DNA of 64,000 nt from Terfezia claveryi (lineage: Eukaryota; Ascomycota; Pezizomycetes; Pezizales; Pezizaceae): assembly GCA_015179025.1 (NCBI GenBank), contig WHUX01000068.1, forward strand, positions 186,001 through 250,000. Reading direction: 5' to 3'. Made by a program: the position numbers and the translations under genes. The first letter of the stretch is position 1, and every line of letters begins with the position of its first letter. This document shows, piece after piece, positions 11,721 to 23,145 of the stretch. Under the pieces are notes generated by a model, which was given only the letters and a program-made list of their open reading frames with translations, ran no database searches and had not been told where the DNA came from.

Positions 11721-12999
11721 GAACCTCTTCTCCAGCAATAAAAATTCGAACCATCAAAAAAGGAGAGTGTCTGGAAGTACGTCCAATGGTAGGTGATGTA
11801 CTCCTTACTCGTTTCCCGACTGTTCTTCTCCTTCAGAGCCCAGCTCTGTAATCCTTAGTTGTCCCTTATCCGTTCGTGCTTTCTTATTGGCAGGTACTAG
11901 TGCCTGACTAGTAGTGTGGGTGGTAGAGGCATTAACTAGCAGGGGAGTTTTAGCAGTTCTTTAGCTTCTGCACTCATAATATTTATGAGTGCTTCTTCCA
12001 CAGTTAGTGCATCTCCCTTCTTTTTATTGTTTGTTGAAGATAGGACTTGGGAGGCATTCTATTCTTGCTGAGCCTGTAGTAGTTGTAGTAGAGTTTCTTC
12101 CTGGAAACTGTACTCAATCATCGAATGTTCATTTCTTTGATACTGGTTGAGATAGAGCAGTATGGTAGTTATGACTCTGGAACTCAGTATTAATGATATC
12201 TATTTTGATGAATTTTTATCTCCATTGATGAGGAAAAGTGCGGAGGTTTTCATAATGGACCATTGATTTGCGGAGGTCATGAGGAAGGTTGGAGATGATA
12301 ATGTTAATGACTTGCATCTCAGATAATTTGGCATAATTGTTGAGCCTATCTACCTCTGTTAGGTAGTCTAAAACAGAACCAGTCTTTTTTAGTCCTGCCA
12401 AATCATGGTATGCTCGGTTTGCCTGGTAGTAATCCCTATAATATAGTTCCATGGCTTCCTTAACTTCCTTCCAAGTATGATACTTAACTTGGTTAGCCTT
12501 CCACCAATTTAATACCTTTCTATCCATTAACAACCCAACATATATTAGCTTCTGGTTTTCGTTTCGAGTAAGGGTAATAAGAAAGTAATCATCCATTTGA
12601 AGGATCCAGCATTCGAGATATGTTTGGTCCCCCTTAAATTTATTTGGAGGTGGTGCTTTACCTACTATTTGCTTATCTTTGAATATCCCAAGTCCTACTG
12701 GAGGTAGTAGTGGAGAAGTAGGGTCTCTGGGTTATCGTTATTCGACTAGTGGTGGAGGAGGTAGTAGTATACATCCTGCTGCTTGCTTAAGTCTTTATGC
12801 TATATTCGCTAAAGGGTGTATAGGCTGAGGAGCCTATACTCGATGTTCTACCCTTTCAAGTCAGTCTTGAAAGTTAGTGAATTGTCCTTTCATACTACTA
12901 ATTTACCCTTCGATACTAGTAAACCATTGCTGGTATTAATCATTCTAGAAGTCAGCTTGTCCCTTAAGGTATCGGAGGTTATGGTGTATCGTCTAAAAC
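11721..12999 (-). pseudogene. G1 gag, C-terminal part with zinc knuckle
   Basis: The clearest stretch (12596-12216) is a retrotransposon Gag domain. Its context is a KFKGDQTYLE-type entry, WWKAN, a YYRDYYQANRAYHDLAGLKK block and a DYLTEVDRLNNYA block. A CCHC zinc knuckle (CTNCGRSTHKYYEC) lies near 12006-11965, on the side towards the protease as expected. Stops are frequent. The segment is cut by T1 on one side and by G3 (at 13000) on the other; the N-terminal part continues at 22258-22825. Confidence 0.8.
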
Positions 13000-13308
13000 T
13001 GTTAGGGGCGAGCTAGGTGATCAAGGCAATGTTGTTGGAATACAGGTATTTGGAGGGTTATTAGCGAAGTAAAGGCAAGATCACATAACTTAGGCCTAAC
13101 TGCATATACGGGTGCGAGTTGAACTTAGAATTGGTCTTCCAACTTAGAACTTAGTACATTGCTCGGAGAGCCAAAAGCTAGATACAGGAAGTGGGCACAT
13201 ATATAGGAAGTAGGGTTCGTCAGGCCTCCAATCCATCGAATTGCAATATATCACCTAACCCATAACGATTCGCATACCCCCCACCCCTGTCTGCCTTGCG
13301 CTGTAATA
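13000..13308 (-). repeat. G3 LTR, left copy
   Basis: Begins TGTTAGGGGCG and ends CTGTAATA. The partner at 21949-22257 begins TATTAGGGGCG and ends CCGTAACA, so each copy has lost one of the canonical TG/CA ends. Confidence 0.8.
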
Positions 13309-13959
13309 GTACTTCCCCTTTCCAAGAGGTCGTCCCAACTGACTAACTTCACCACACTGCTTATCAATAGAATTTTTGAAGTGAGTATATACATGAGAAT
13401 GCATTCAGAGGTCACAGGCTTCCTTTCTCCAATACCCATCCATCCCAGATATATTACCCGCATCTGTATAGTTGATCAGGCCATAGCAGTTAGCAGCCAT
13501 AATTAGGTATTGGGATATCTCCTGTTGAGGGTAGGTCTCTTACCTAAGCCGTAATATTACTCATCATCTCGAGGCAGCTGTCCTTAGCTGAATACAAGTC
13601 CTTCCGACCAGAGAAGACAAGTATTAGTAACAACTCAACTAACCATGGTAGCTAGGCACTGAACACGCAGGCAGATACCTCTATCCCATTTAAGGGTACC
13701 ACAAGACCGGTGTGCCTACACATACATACTATGGCCATTAAAAACTAAACTTCTCGCCAAAAAACCCACAGGGAAAAGGCGACAAATAGGACAGTAAAAG
13801 GTACCATGTCTTCATCTATTGATAAACTTGACATAGATCTAAACTTCAGACATATACTTTCCCAACTGTCCAACCAAACTTGCCTATGCAAGGGGGGGTC
13901 TTGTTCATTTGTGCGCTCTTGGCACTCGTTCGAGTCTTCAGCGCTCGCAGCAATAGCTT

Positions 13960-14240
13960 GGGTCAAGGCGGGGGCCTTTGAGCTTCGAGGTCGAACAGGG
14001 TCTTTAACCAAGGTAGGGGTCTTTGACCAAGGCAGGAGTCTTCACCCAACATAGGGTCCTTCAACTAAAGCAGGGGTCTTTACCCAACATAGGGTCCTAC
14101 AACCAAAGCGGGGGTCTTCACTCAACATAGGGTCCTTCAACCAAAGCGGGGGTCTTCACCCAATATAGGGTCCTTCAACTAAAGCGGGGGTCTTCACCTA
14201 ACATAGGGTCCTTCAACCAAAGCGGGGGTCTTCGCCCAAG
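13960..14240. repeat. 38-bp minisatellite in G3
   Basis: About six units built on CTTCACCCAACATAGGGTCC joined by CTTCAACCAAAGCGGGGGT. Part of the interior of G3, ending shortly before the C1 insertion. Confidence 0.8.
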
Positions 14241-14473
14241 GTGAGAGTCTTTGAGCTTTCGAGCTTGAACGGGGTCTTTGAGAGCTTTTGGAGCTCGAAC
14301 GGGGTCTTTGAGAGCTCGATAGCTCAGAAAAAATTTTGTTGGCATTTGCCGCCCAAGGCAAGGGCCTTGCTTCATAGACATTCTCTTAGCTGTATGCGAG
14401 CTTAGCTATCTCAGATATGCGTTCTTCGACTTATCTGAGTTGTAGTGCTCTATCCAGCCCGTACTAGGCTTCC

Positions 14474-15029
14474 TGTCACAACCGTCCTTTCCTAGTCGGG
14501 TTTGAGAGTCAGACGGGATTCCGTCTGACTCTCGTTATTGTTGATTGATATCGTTGTTATCTCTGTTCCCGAGATAAGGGGTCTCGGGAACCTTATTCCT
14601 TCCGGTGGCCTTGGCTAGCTAGGAAGAAATCCTGTATATATAGCTTGCTCTCTCCGCCCTCTCGTTGGATCCCCATCCAATGTCTTGTATACCCAATACT
14701 GGACCTTGCTTCCCCCAGCACTTGTGCACCTCCCTTGTGCGCATCCTTGTCTCAAACAAACAACTCTGCAGTACAGCTGCCTCCCTTGATGCACACGGCA
14801 ACTGCCTCCGCGTGTCTCGTGTCCCTTGCCCTCTGCCTCTCTCTGCCTCTTGCCTCTTGCCCTTGCCCCTGTCTCAGTCTTCCCCTGGTCACACATGTAG
14901 CGTTCCTATGTGTGTCTTACCCTAGCCGTTCCCCCGATCACACACGTAGCGCTCCTACGTGTGCGATTGCCCCTTGCCACTTCCCCGGCGTACCCCTTGG
15001 TCGCCTTGTCCCCCAGAGCCCTCGTTACA
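14474..15029 (+). repeat. C1 5' LTR
   Basis: Runs TGTCACAACC to CGTTACA. U3 has two strong inverted repeats: a 13-bp stem with loop GATT (about 14508-14537), and a 10-bp stem GTTCCCGAGA / TCTCGGGAAC (about 14565-14592). A TATA box (TATATATAG) lies near 14634. About 35 bp on, near the expected transcription start, GTTGGAT-CCCC-ATCCAA forms a small hairpin. Confidence 0.95.
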
Positions 15030-15041
15030 CTACGTTGGATC
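15030..15041 (+). promoter_or_regulatory. C1 candidate primer-binding site, possibly self-priming
   Basis: The 12 bases after the LTR, CTACGTTGGATC, are identical at the same place in C2 (from 33992). They do not resemble the end of a tRNA that I recognise. Their core ACGTTGGAT is the exact complement of ATCCAACGT in the C1 3' LTR (20477-20485), near the predicted RNA start. This suggests Tf1-like priming by the element's own RNA. Confidence 0.5.
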
Positions 15042-15065
15042 TTCTCGACCAACTGGTACGCTGTT

Positions 15066-16208
15066 ATGTCCGGAACCCCTCCACCCGCTGTCAGGTTTCA
15101 AACCTGGAGGAACTCCCCTATACCCTCAGGACCGAACGAATTGAATGCCTATCGTCGAGAGATCATCGACATCTTCGAGGCCATAGATGCCATCGGGGCC
15201 GAACTCGGCAATAGCTTGGCCGTGGCTGAACGAAAACTGAGATCTGCTGATGAAGAAATCACAGTACTCCAAAACAACCTTGACAATGCCACCATCGCTC
15301 TGGTCAACGAGCGAACCACGATCCAGACCCTCAACCATGCTATGGCCGCTATGTCGGCAACCCCACCCTCCACACCCACCGCCAAAACCGAAAGTATTCC
15401 AACTCCCCCCAAATTCAATGGGGATAGGGCTCGCCTCCGAGCTTGGAAGAACTCGGTAAACCTCAAACTCAATGGGGACTCAGCCAGATTCCCATCCGAG
15501 CAACACCAATTGGCTTATGTCTTTGCCCTGCTGGAGGGTAAGGCAGTAGATCAAATCCAGCCATATGTCCTCGAGACTGGGATTAAGCTGGACGGTATCC
15601 CGGCACTCTTCGCTATTCTAGATAGGGCTTTTGGGGACCCCGATGCCATGGGCACGGCTAGCCGAGCCCTCCGAGCCCTGAAACAACGTAATTCGGATCT
15701 GTCTACATATGTGGCAGAGTTCTCCAGGCTGGCAGCAGAAGTATTGTGGAACGACCAGTCAAAGCTCGAGCAGTTCCAGGAGGGACTGAATGACGAACTT
15801 TAATAGGCCATGGTCACCCTCCTAGAGACCAAGAGTCTCAACGAATTAATCGACCAGGCATCCAGGGTGGAACAACGGATGGCTAGGTTCAGACATCGCC
15901 TTACCTTCTACCCTGCCACCCGCTCACCTCACCAACCACAGCAACACCAACAATAGCAACTGACCCCCAAGCCTGCCCAAGTCCCGGCCTCGGCCAACAA
16001 ACTCGCGCACCCCTCTCTCATAGCAGGTGGTGCCGCGCCTATGGACCTATCCACAGGTAGGCCATAGTTAACCCAGGAGGAGAGAGATCGCCGCCGGAAT
16101 AATGAGCTATGCATAGCCTGTGGGAAGGCCGACCACTTCATTGCGGCTTGCCCCCTTAGAAAGAATCGCTCCCTGGCCATACATGTGGTATCCAAGACCC
16201 CAGAGTAG
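15066..16208 (+). pseudogene. C1 gag with zinc knuckle, broken by stops
   Basis: I chose the ATG at 15066 because it lies 36 bases after the LTR and C2 starts at the equivalent site. Residues about 30-100 look like a coiled coil (heptad-rich, with ERKLRSADEEITVLQ). The capsid-like domain (PPKFNGDRARLRAWKNSVNLKL ... YVAEFSRLAAEVLW) follows. The frame stops at 15801 with TAA, but homology runs on to a CCHC zinc knuckle (CIACGKADHFIAAC) near 16113-16154, through TAG codons near 15955, 16066 and 16206. The zinc knuckle binds the element RNA in related Gags. Confidence 0.9.
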
Positions 16209-16261
16209 TCGGGAAAAGAGGAGTCCCTTGTCTAGTTGCTGACACTAGCAAGGGACCTATC

Positions 16262-19200
16262 ATGGGTCATTTATCTTTGTCTGCATTTTCCTTTCCTACA
16301 TCTATGTCTGTTGATGAATCTCGCTTGTTTGGCGAGCATTTTGTAGTACTAATAACTGTAAAATTCAATGGTAAAACAGTGGTAACATCAGCTCTCATAG
16401 ATTATGGTGCTTCGGGGATAGCCTTCATTGATCAGACCTTCATCAGTAAAAACTCCATACCAACCTCCAAGCTAAAGACCCCCTGCCTTCTTGATGTCAT
16501 TGACGGCCGCCCTATCTCTTCTGAGGCTATTACCCATCTCGCGTGTCTGCCCAGTGCCATTGGAGACTATTCGGAGGACCTCCCAATGTTTGTGACCAAA
16601 CTAAAATATTCAATTGTCCTTAGGATCCCCTGGCTCAGAATGTATAATGTGTTAGTCAGCTTCGGCTCTTACACCTTGCAATTCAACAGCCATTATTGCA
16701 GAACAAACTGTGGAGGTCCAAAAATCACTGTCACGGGGCTATGTGCATTACCACCCCCGATAATCCACCCAACCCAGGTGGTACACCAGCCCGCGCACAT
16801 CAATGCTGCTCACTGCCCTGCTCCCTCTGTTCCCCCCGTTCCCCCCGTTCCCCCGTTCCCCCCGTTCCTCCCATTCCTCCTGTTCCCACCGTTCCCCCTA
16901 CTCCCCTTGTTCAACCTCCCCCAAAGCCCCTGAATATTAGCTTTATTGGGGCAGGGGCTTTCGCTTACCTCACAAGGAGACACAAGCTAAAGGCACATGC
17001 CCTTTCCATACATAAGGTGAACCTGGAAATCAACAAGATGCGACCTAAGGAGGAGTGGGAGGCCATGGTCCTGGAGGAATACCACGAGTGAATTGATCTG
17101 TTCTCGGAAAAAGCCGCGAAGAAGCTGGCACCCCACCAACCATATAACCACACAATTCCGCTGGTAGAGGGTAAGACCCCCTCCTATGGGCCCCTCTACG
17201 GAATGTCCCGGGTGGAGCTGGAGGCCCTGAAGTAATACTTGGAGGAAAACCTCAACAAGAGCTTCATTCGCCATAGCTCTTCACCAGCGGGTGCCCCAGT
17301 GCTTTTCGTGAAGAAATCGGACGGCTCTATCCAGTTGTGTGTTGATTACCGGGGCCTAAACGAGATAATGGTCAAAAACAGGTACCCTCTACCCCTAATT
17401 CAGGAGACATTAGCCAGGCTCTCCAAGGCCAAATGGTTCACTAAACTGGATTTAAGAGGGGCTTACAACCTGGTACGGATCGTCGAGGGGAGGAGTGGAA
17501 AACTGCCTTCCGAACACGATATGGCCATTTTGAGTATAATGTGATGCCCTTTGGCCTAACCAATGCCCCTAACTCCTTCCAGCACTTCATCAATGACACC
17601 TTGCGGGACTTCCTCGATGTGTTCTGCATAGCTTACCTGGACGATATCCTCATATACTCGGACTCCCTAGTGGAACACAAAATCCATGTGAGGTAGGTGT
17701 TAGAGAAGCTGGAGAAGGCCGAATTATACCTGAAACCGGAGAAATGCAAGTTTCATGTACAGGAGGTCAAGTATCTGGGGTTAATCATCACTACAGAAGG
17801 TATCAGGATGGACCCCACCAAGGTTACCGCTGTCCAGAAATGGCAAACCCCAGCAAATCTCAAGGATATCCAAGCCTTCCCGGGGTTCACTAACTTTTAC
17901 CAGCGGTTCATTCTAGGGTATTCGAAGATCGTAGCCCCCCTCACTGCCCTGACCAAAAAAGACCGGCATTTCGACTAGAATCCAGAAGCCCAATCTGCCT
18001 TCCAGAACCTCAAGGAAGCCTTCTGCTCAGCACCAATCCTGGCACATTTCAACCCTGACCAGGAGTGTGTCGTCGAAACCGATGCCTCCGACTATGTCTC
18101 CGCGGGAATCCTCTCTCAGAACGACGATAAAGGCATCCTCCACCCAGTGGCCTATTTCTCAAAGAAGCATTCTCCAGCTGATTGCAACTACGAGATCTAC
18201 GACAAGGAGCTGATGGCCATCATGCGAGCATTCGAGGAATAGAGGCCACACCTGGAGTCAGCCAAGGGGATTATCGAAGTACTTTCCGACCATAAAAACC
18301 TTGAGTACTTTACCACCACCAAGCTGCTCAACCGACGGCAGGCCAGGTGGTCGGAATTCCTCTCTCGGTTCAACTTTAAGATCAAGTACCGTCCTGGAAA
18401 AGCTGGTGGCAAGCCCGATGCGTTAACCCGGAGATCAGGAGATCTCCCTAAGGGGGGGGATGAAAGGCTAAAATACCAAAATCAGGTAGTATTGAAGCCC
18501 GAAAACCTCGATCTGGCAGCCAATGCCCTTGCTGAAGCTGAGGCTGAAGCTGATGCGGAAGCTGAGGCTGAGGCTGATGCGGAAGCTGAGGCTGAGGCTG
18601 ATGCGGAAGCTGAGGCGAGAGCCGACCTCTGACAATTGGTAAGACAGGCATACGAGGATGACCCCCTGGCCAAGGAAATTATCGCCGCAGTGGATTCCAG
18701 CCAGCGCTTCCACCCCAAAATCTCCCTGGCTGAATGTACCGTCCAGGAAGGCCTCCTTTACCACCTCGAGCGGCTCTATGTGCCGGAAGGAGAGCTGCGC
18801 CTGCGATTGATCAAGGAACACCACGATACCCCAGCGGCAGGCCACTCGGGAGTAGCTAAAACGTTGGAACTACTGGCCAGGGAATATACATGGACAGACC
18901 AGCGGAAGGAAGTGGAGCGGTACGTATGGAACTGCCATGTTTGCAAGCGTGCTAAGCCTGTCCGCCACGCCCCATATGGCACTCTGAAGCCCCTGGAGAT
19001 CCCAGATCGGCCGTGGCTGCATCTGACCATGGATTTCGTGACGGGATTGCTAGAAGACTCGGGATTTAACACCATCTTGATGGTGGTAGATCGGTTGACA
19101 AAAATGAGGTACGTTATACCTTGCCGGGATACCTGCTCTGCCCCAGAGTTAGCCAATCTCTACCTCAATAATGTATTCCGATACCATGGCCTCCCTGAAT

Positions 19201-20048
19201 CGATGGTATCTGACCGTGGCCCCCAGTTTACCTCAGAATTCTGGCAAGCCTTCTGCGAACTTCTGGGGATCAAAGTGCGGCTGTCAACGGCATATCACCC
19301 CCAGATGGACGGCCAATCAGAGAGGATAAACGCCATTATGGAGCAATATCTGCGGGCCTTTGTCAACTACCAGCAGGATAACTGGGTTTTGCTGCTGGCC
19401 ACCTGCGAATTCGCCGCGAACAACCAGTTCTCGGAATCCTCCAAAACCTCTCCTTTCCTGGCCAATTACGGTTGGCACCCCCGATTCATGGACACTCTAG
19501 CTCCCCTGCAGAAAGTCCAACCCCCAGCCAAGGAATTCGTAGCCGGAATCGCTGAGCTCCACTCGACCCTGAAGGCAGAGCTGAGGTATGCGCAAGCCAG
19601 GCAAGCCGAATATGCCAACGGCTCACAATTGCCAGCTCCCAGATATCAGCTAGGCGACAAGGTATGGCTCTCCAGCCGGCACTTCTGAACACAACGGCCC
19701 TCCTGCAAGCTCGACCACAAGTTCCTGGGTCCATTTGAGGTGTTGGCCACTGTGGGCACTCATGCCTACCGCCTGAGGTTCCCCAAAGACATCAAACGAC
19801 ATCCAGTCATCCATGTCTCCGAGATCGAGCCTGCCGCTAGCGACCCTCTCCCCAGCAAGAAACACCCTCCACCTCCCCCCGTGGTTATTGAAGGTGAGGA
19901 GGAATGGGAGGTAGAGGAAGTGCTAGACTCCCGAAGAAGGTATGGGCACCTGCAATATAAGGTCAAATGGCTGGGAGATGAGGAGACGACCTGGCAACCA
20001 GCGGAGGACCTGGAAAATGCACAGGACTTGGTCACCCTGTTCCACTAG
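16262..20048 (+). pseudogene. C1 pol: protease, RT, RNase H, integrase, chromodomain
   Basis: The protease (16320-16700) has ALIDYGASG at the active site; C2 has ALIDCGASG, where relatives usually have serine. The reverse transcriptase (about 17230-17990) carries [10 protein letters not shown] near 17637 and a frameshift near 17500. RNase H (about 18050-18340) has the TDASDY and YDKELMAI blocks. An acidic alanine/glutamate repeat (18530-18625) precedes the integrase. The integrase zinc finger (HH...CHVC, about 18820-18950) is followed by MDFVTG, SDRGPQF and the DGQSERIN glutamate block. A chromodomain (about 19900-20040; YKVKWLGDEETTWQPAEDL) closes the protein. The stretch 18636-19688 is open for 350 codons. 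Stops elsewhere are mostly TAG where C2 keeps TGG or CAG. Confidence 0.95.
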
Positions 20049-20263
20049 CGTTACCCCCGGAAGCCTTGCCCCACCCAATGATGTTCTTGTCGTCCTGGAA
20101 TTGGTTATTAGGGTTGCTATTGTCGTTGTTGTTGGGATTATTGTTGGTACGTACTTCCGGCGTTGGGGTTGTGTTATGGGTTATTGGTTTTAGTCGCCTG
20201 TTTTGTTTGTTTGTTTTTGTCTTGCCTTTCGCCTTGTCTTTCGTCGCTGGGGCTCCGAGCCTA

Positions 20264-20275
20264 AAGGGGGGATAG
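20264..20275 (+). promoter_or_regulatory. C1 polypurine tract
   Basis: AAAGGGGGGATAG directly precedes the 3' LTR. The same GGGGGGATAG-TG boundary is present in C2 (39125-39135), C3 (54216-54227) and the fragment at 60082-60094. Confidence 0.85.
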
Positions 20276-20831
20276 TGTCATAACCGTCCTTTCCTAGCTG
20301 GGTTTGAGAGTTAGACGGGATTCCATCCGACTCTCGTTATTGTTGATTGATATCGTTGTTATCTCTGTTCCTGAGATAAGGGGTCTCGGGAACCTTATTC
20401 CTTCCGGTGGCCTTGGCCAGCCAGGAAGGAATCCTGTATATATAGCTTGCTCTCTCCGCCCTCTTGTTGGATCCCCATCCAACGTCTTGTATACCCAATG
20501 TAGGACCTTGCTTCCCCCAGGGCTTGTGCACCTCCCTTGTGCACATCCTTGTCTCGAACAAACAACTCTGCAGTACAGCTGCCTCCCTTGATACACGCGG
20601 CAACTGCCTCCGCGTGTTTCATGTCCCTTACCCTCTGCCTCTCTCTGCCTCTTGCCTCTTGCCCTTGCCCCCGTCTCAGTCTTCCCCTGGTCACACACGT
20701 AGCGTTCCTACATGTGTCTTACCCTAGCCTTTCCCCCGATCACACACGTAGCGCTCCTACGTGTGCGATTGCCCCTTGCCACTTCCCCGGCATACCCCTT
20801 GGTCGCCTTGTCCCCCAGAGCCCTCGTTACA
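20276..20831 (+). repeat. C1 3' LTR
   Basis: 556 bp, same length as 14474-15029, beginning TGTCATAACC and ending CGTTACA. The 13-bp U3 stem of the 5' LTR carries several transitions here. Confidence 0.95.
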
Positions 20832-20969
20832 CTTCCCATACTGACATCTGGTGGCTGTTCGGCATAGATATCCACCCTAGTACTACTCCCCGTTTTCAAT
20901 TAGGTATTCTGACTAATAACTCCCCTCTCTACAATCCTTCTGGTATAGAGAAAAAAAATAGCCTCGTTT

Positions 20970-21660
20970 TGGGGGGTTTGCTTGCTTGGGTGCTTTACTT
21001 GCTCGGGGACTTTACTCGCTCAAGGGCTTTGCTCGCTCAGGAGTATTGAGCTGTGCTCGCTTGGGGGCTTTGCTGACTTAGGGGTATTGAGCTATGCTCG
21101 CTCGAGGGTGTTGAGCTTGCTTGTCGGGGGTCTTGAGCTTGCTTGCTCGGGAGTCGTGAGCTTTGCTCACTTGGGGGTATTGAGCTTTGCTTGCTCGGGG
21201 GCTTTGCTCGCTCGGGGGCTTTGCTCACTCGAGGGCTTTGCTCACTCAAGGGCTTTGCTCGCTCGGGAGCTTTGCTCACTCGAGGGCTTTGCTCACTCGA
21301 GAGTATTGAGCTGTGCTCGCTCGGGGGTATTGAGCTTGCTCGCTGAGGGTGTTGAGCTTGCTTGCTAGGGGGTAGTGAGCTTTACTCACTTGGGGGTATT
21401 AAGCTTTGCTCGCTCGAGGGTATTGTCAGCTCGCTCGCTCGTTGGGGGGCTTATAAGCTCGCTTGCTCGTCAGGGGGCTTATAAGCTCGCTCACTTGTCG
21501 GGGGCTTATCAGCTCGCTAGCTCGTTGGGGGGCTTATATGCTCGCTCACTTGTCGGGGGGCTTATAAGCTCGCTCGCTCATCAGGGGGCTTATCAGCTCG
21601 CTCACTCGTTGGGGGCCTTATATGCTCGCTTGCTCGTTGGGGGCTTATAAGCTCGCTTGA
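20970..21660. repeat. Minisatellite blocks of 17-bp and 27-bp units in G3
   Basis: From about 20975 to 21430 units of about 17 bp built on GGGCTTTGCTCACTCGA repeat. From about 21430 to 21655 units of about 27 bp built on GGGGGCTTATAAGCTCGCTC repeat. Both share the TTTGCTCGCTCG-like core of the 24-bp arrays. Open frames here are by-products. Confidence 0.85.
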
Positions 21661-21948
21661 CTTCTAGAATATTGAGAATCTCAATATATGATTAGTATGT
21701 CAGCTAAAACAAGCTAATAAGCATATAGGAGGGGGAAATAATTATTTCCGACATCACTCATATTAGTAGATAATCCAGCGACATTCCTTTAGCCATATTG
21801 TGCTGATTTGGGGAGGTAGGGCTGATTAGACTTTGTGCAAGCAAAGCAATGTTGCTTCTAGGGTACTCTGAAAGGGGTTCTGGCAGTATAAATATAAGAG
21901 AGGCGAATAGAGCAATATCGCCGGTCCCGGGGGTTAGGAGCAATGTAA

Positions 21949-22257
21949 TATTAGGGGCGAGCTAGGTAATCAAGGCAATGTTGTCGGAATACAGGTATTT
22001 GGAGGGTTATTAGTGAAGTAAAGGCAAGATTACATAACTCGGGCCTAACTACACATATGGGTACGAGTTGAACTTAGAATTGGTCTTCCAACTTAGAACT
22101 TAGAAAATTGCTTAGAGAGCCAAAAGCTAGATTCAGGAAGTGGGTACATATATAGGAAGCGGGGTTCGTTAGGCCTCCAATCCATCGAATTGCAACATAT
22201 CACCTGACTCATGAAGATTTGCATACTACCCACCCCTGTCTGCCTTGCGCCGTAACA
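21949..22257 (-). repeat. G3 LTR, right copy
   Basis: 309-bp partner of 13000-13308. The G1 gag frame resumes at 22258. Confidence 0.8.
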
Positions 22258-22825
22258 GAAACTCCTTTGTCTGATTTTCTTGTCTAGAAATAATAAGGTT
22301 CTGGATCTATGAAAGTGCACTTTGTGTATCATTCGATAGTTGTGCGTTTTTGTTGGCAGCCGCATTAGCTGTGTTCTAGATATTTGCTGCACTTCATTGA
22401 ATGAATTCGGTATGTACTATTTGTGTTTGTTGTAGCTGCTGTACCTATACAAGGGCAGCTTGCTTCTCTGCTTCTAACCGTTGAACCTGTGCCTTCATGG
22501 CAGCATATCCAGGATCCACTAGAGTTTGGTGATGAGCTACTGGTCACTTGCCTTTAGTAGAGGGTCCTGGATTAGTAGATGGAGCTACTGATGGAGCGAC
22601 TAATCGTATGATAGGTTCTGGAGAGGAGGAGAATATTGATTCGAGTCCTATTTGTTAACGGGGGTTGCCCCAATGTTCCTGAAACTGTGGAACCTGGAAT
22701 GAGGGAGCATAGTATTGCTCGATAAATTGTTCAGCTCGTTGCTATGCCTGGACAATGCTATCATTGTCATTGTCAGCCATAGGTTCATCAGAGGCTTCAC
22801 CAAGTAATCCTCTCATCATTGACAT
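22258..22825 (-). pseudogene. G1 gag, N-terminal part
   Basis: The frame starts at an ATG at 22825 and runs towards the G3 insertion. It has a serine/proline-rich section and a glutamine/alanine-rich predicted coiled coil (VDPGYAAMKAQVQRLEAEKQ). At least seven in-frame TAG, TAA or TGA codons interrupt it, mostly where glutamine would suit the context. It joins the gag part at 12999 when G3 and one target copy are removed. Confidence 0.7.
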
Positions 22826-23145
22826 AATTGTAGAGGATTGTGAGGTGTTGGTATCTATAGAGGTGTATAGACAAGCGGTATAATGTTATAAGCGGGCTGT
22901 AACTATGAATATACAAGTCGGCAGAAAGATAACAAGGGGTTATTTTGTGATAAGTACAAGTATAAATGCAGTAACAACTCAGGTATATTGCAGACTCGAT
23001 AAGAGTAAAGCTATATAAGACTTAGAACAACGATTGGGTTTTATTGTATTAACTATATAAAAGTGGTAGGTTATATAGAAGCTTAAATCTGATAACGAAT
23101 AATCAGATCTGGACAATGCTTCCTATAATAGCTTAGTAGTATTGA
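22826..23145 (-). other. G1 5' leader
   Basis: Untranslated region between the 5' LTR and the gag start. The bases next to the LTR (TCAATACTACTAAGC on the element strand) occupy the primer-site position, but I could not assign a tRNA. Confidence 0.5.

Larger units (their letters stand above)
14474..20831 (+). mobile_element. Chromovirus C1 (Ty3/gypsy), full length but decayed
   Basis: 6358-bp element with two 556-bp LTRs and a perfect 5-bp target duplication, CTTCC, at 14469-14473 and 20832-20836. Order is gag, protease, RT, RNase H, integrase, chromodomain, as in Ty3/gypsy chromoviruses. LTR divergence is a few percent by eye, older than the copia insertion. It sits inside G3, which sits inside G1. 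Numerous TAG codons make it defective. Confidence 0.95.
13000..22257 (-). mobile_element. Non-coding LTR element G3, split by chromovirus C1
   Basis: Two 309-bp LTRs (13000-13308 and 21949-22257) flank a segment inserted in the G1 gag. The bordering 5-mers are AAAAC (12995-12999) and GAAAC (22258-22262), a target duplication with one mismatch. Without C1 the element is about 2.9 kb. Its interior has no recognisable gag or pol, only a diverged piece resembling the G1 LTR and 3' end (about 13390-13870) and two minisatellite blocks. It fits a large non-autonomous LTR derivative moved in trans by a relative. Confidence 0.75.

Noticed and set aside
14645..15214. 189-codon and overlapping plus frames across the C1 LTR
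   Set aside because: They span the LTR and overlap the real gag start; a matching frame occurs in the 3' LTR at 20537-21049, so they reflect LTR composition.
18482..18845. Serine/leucine-rich minus frames
   Set aside because: Antisense to the acidic repeat and integrase start of C1.
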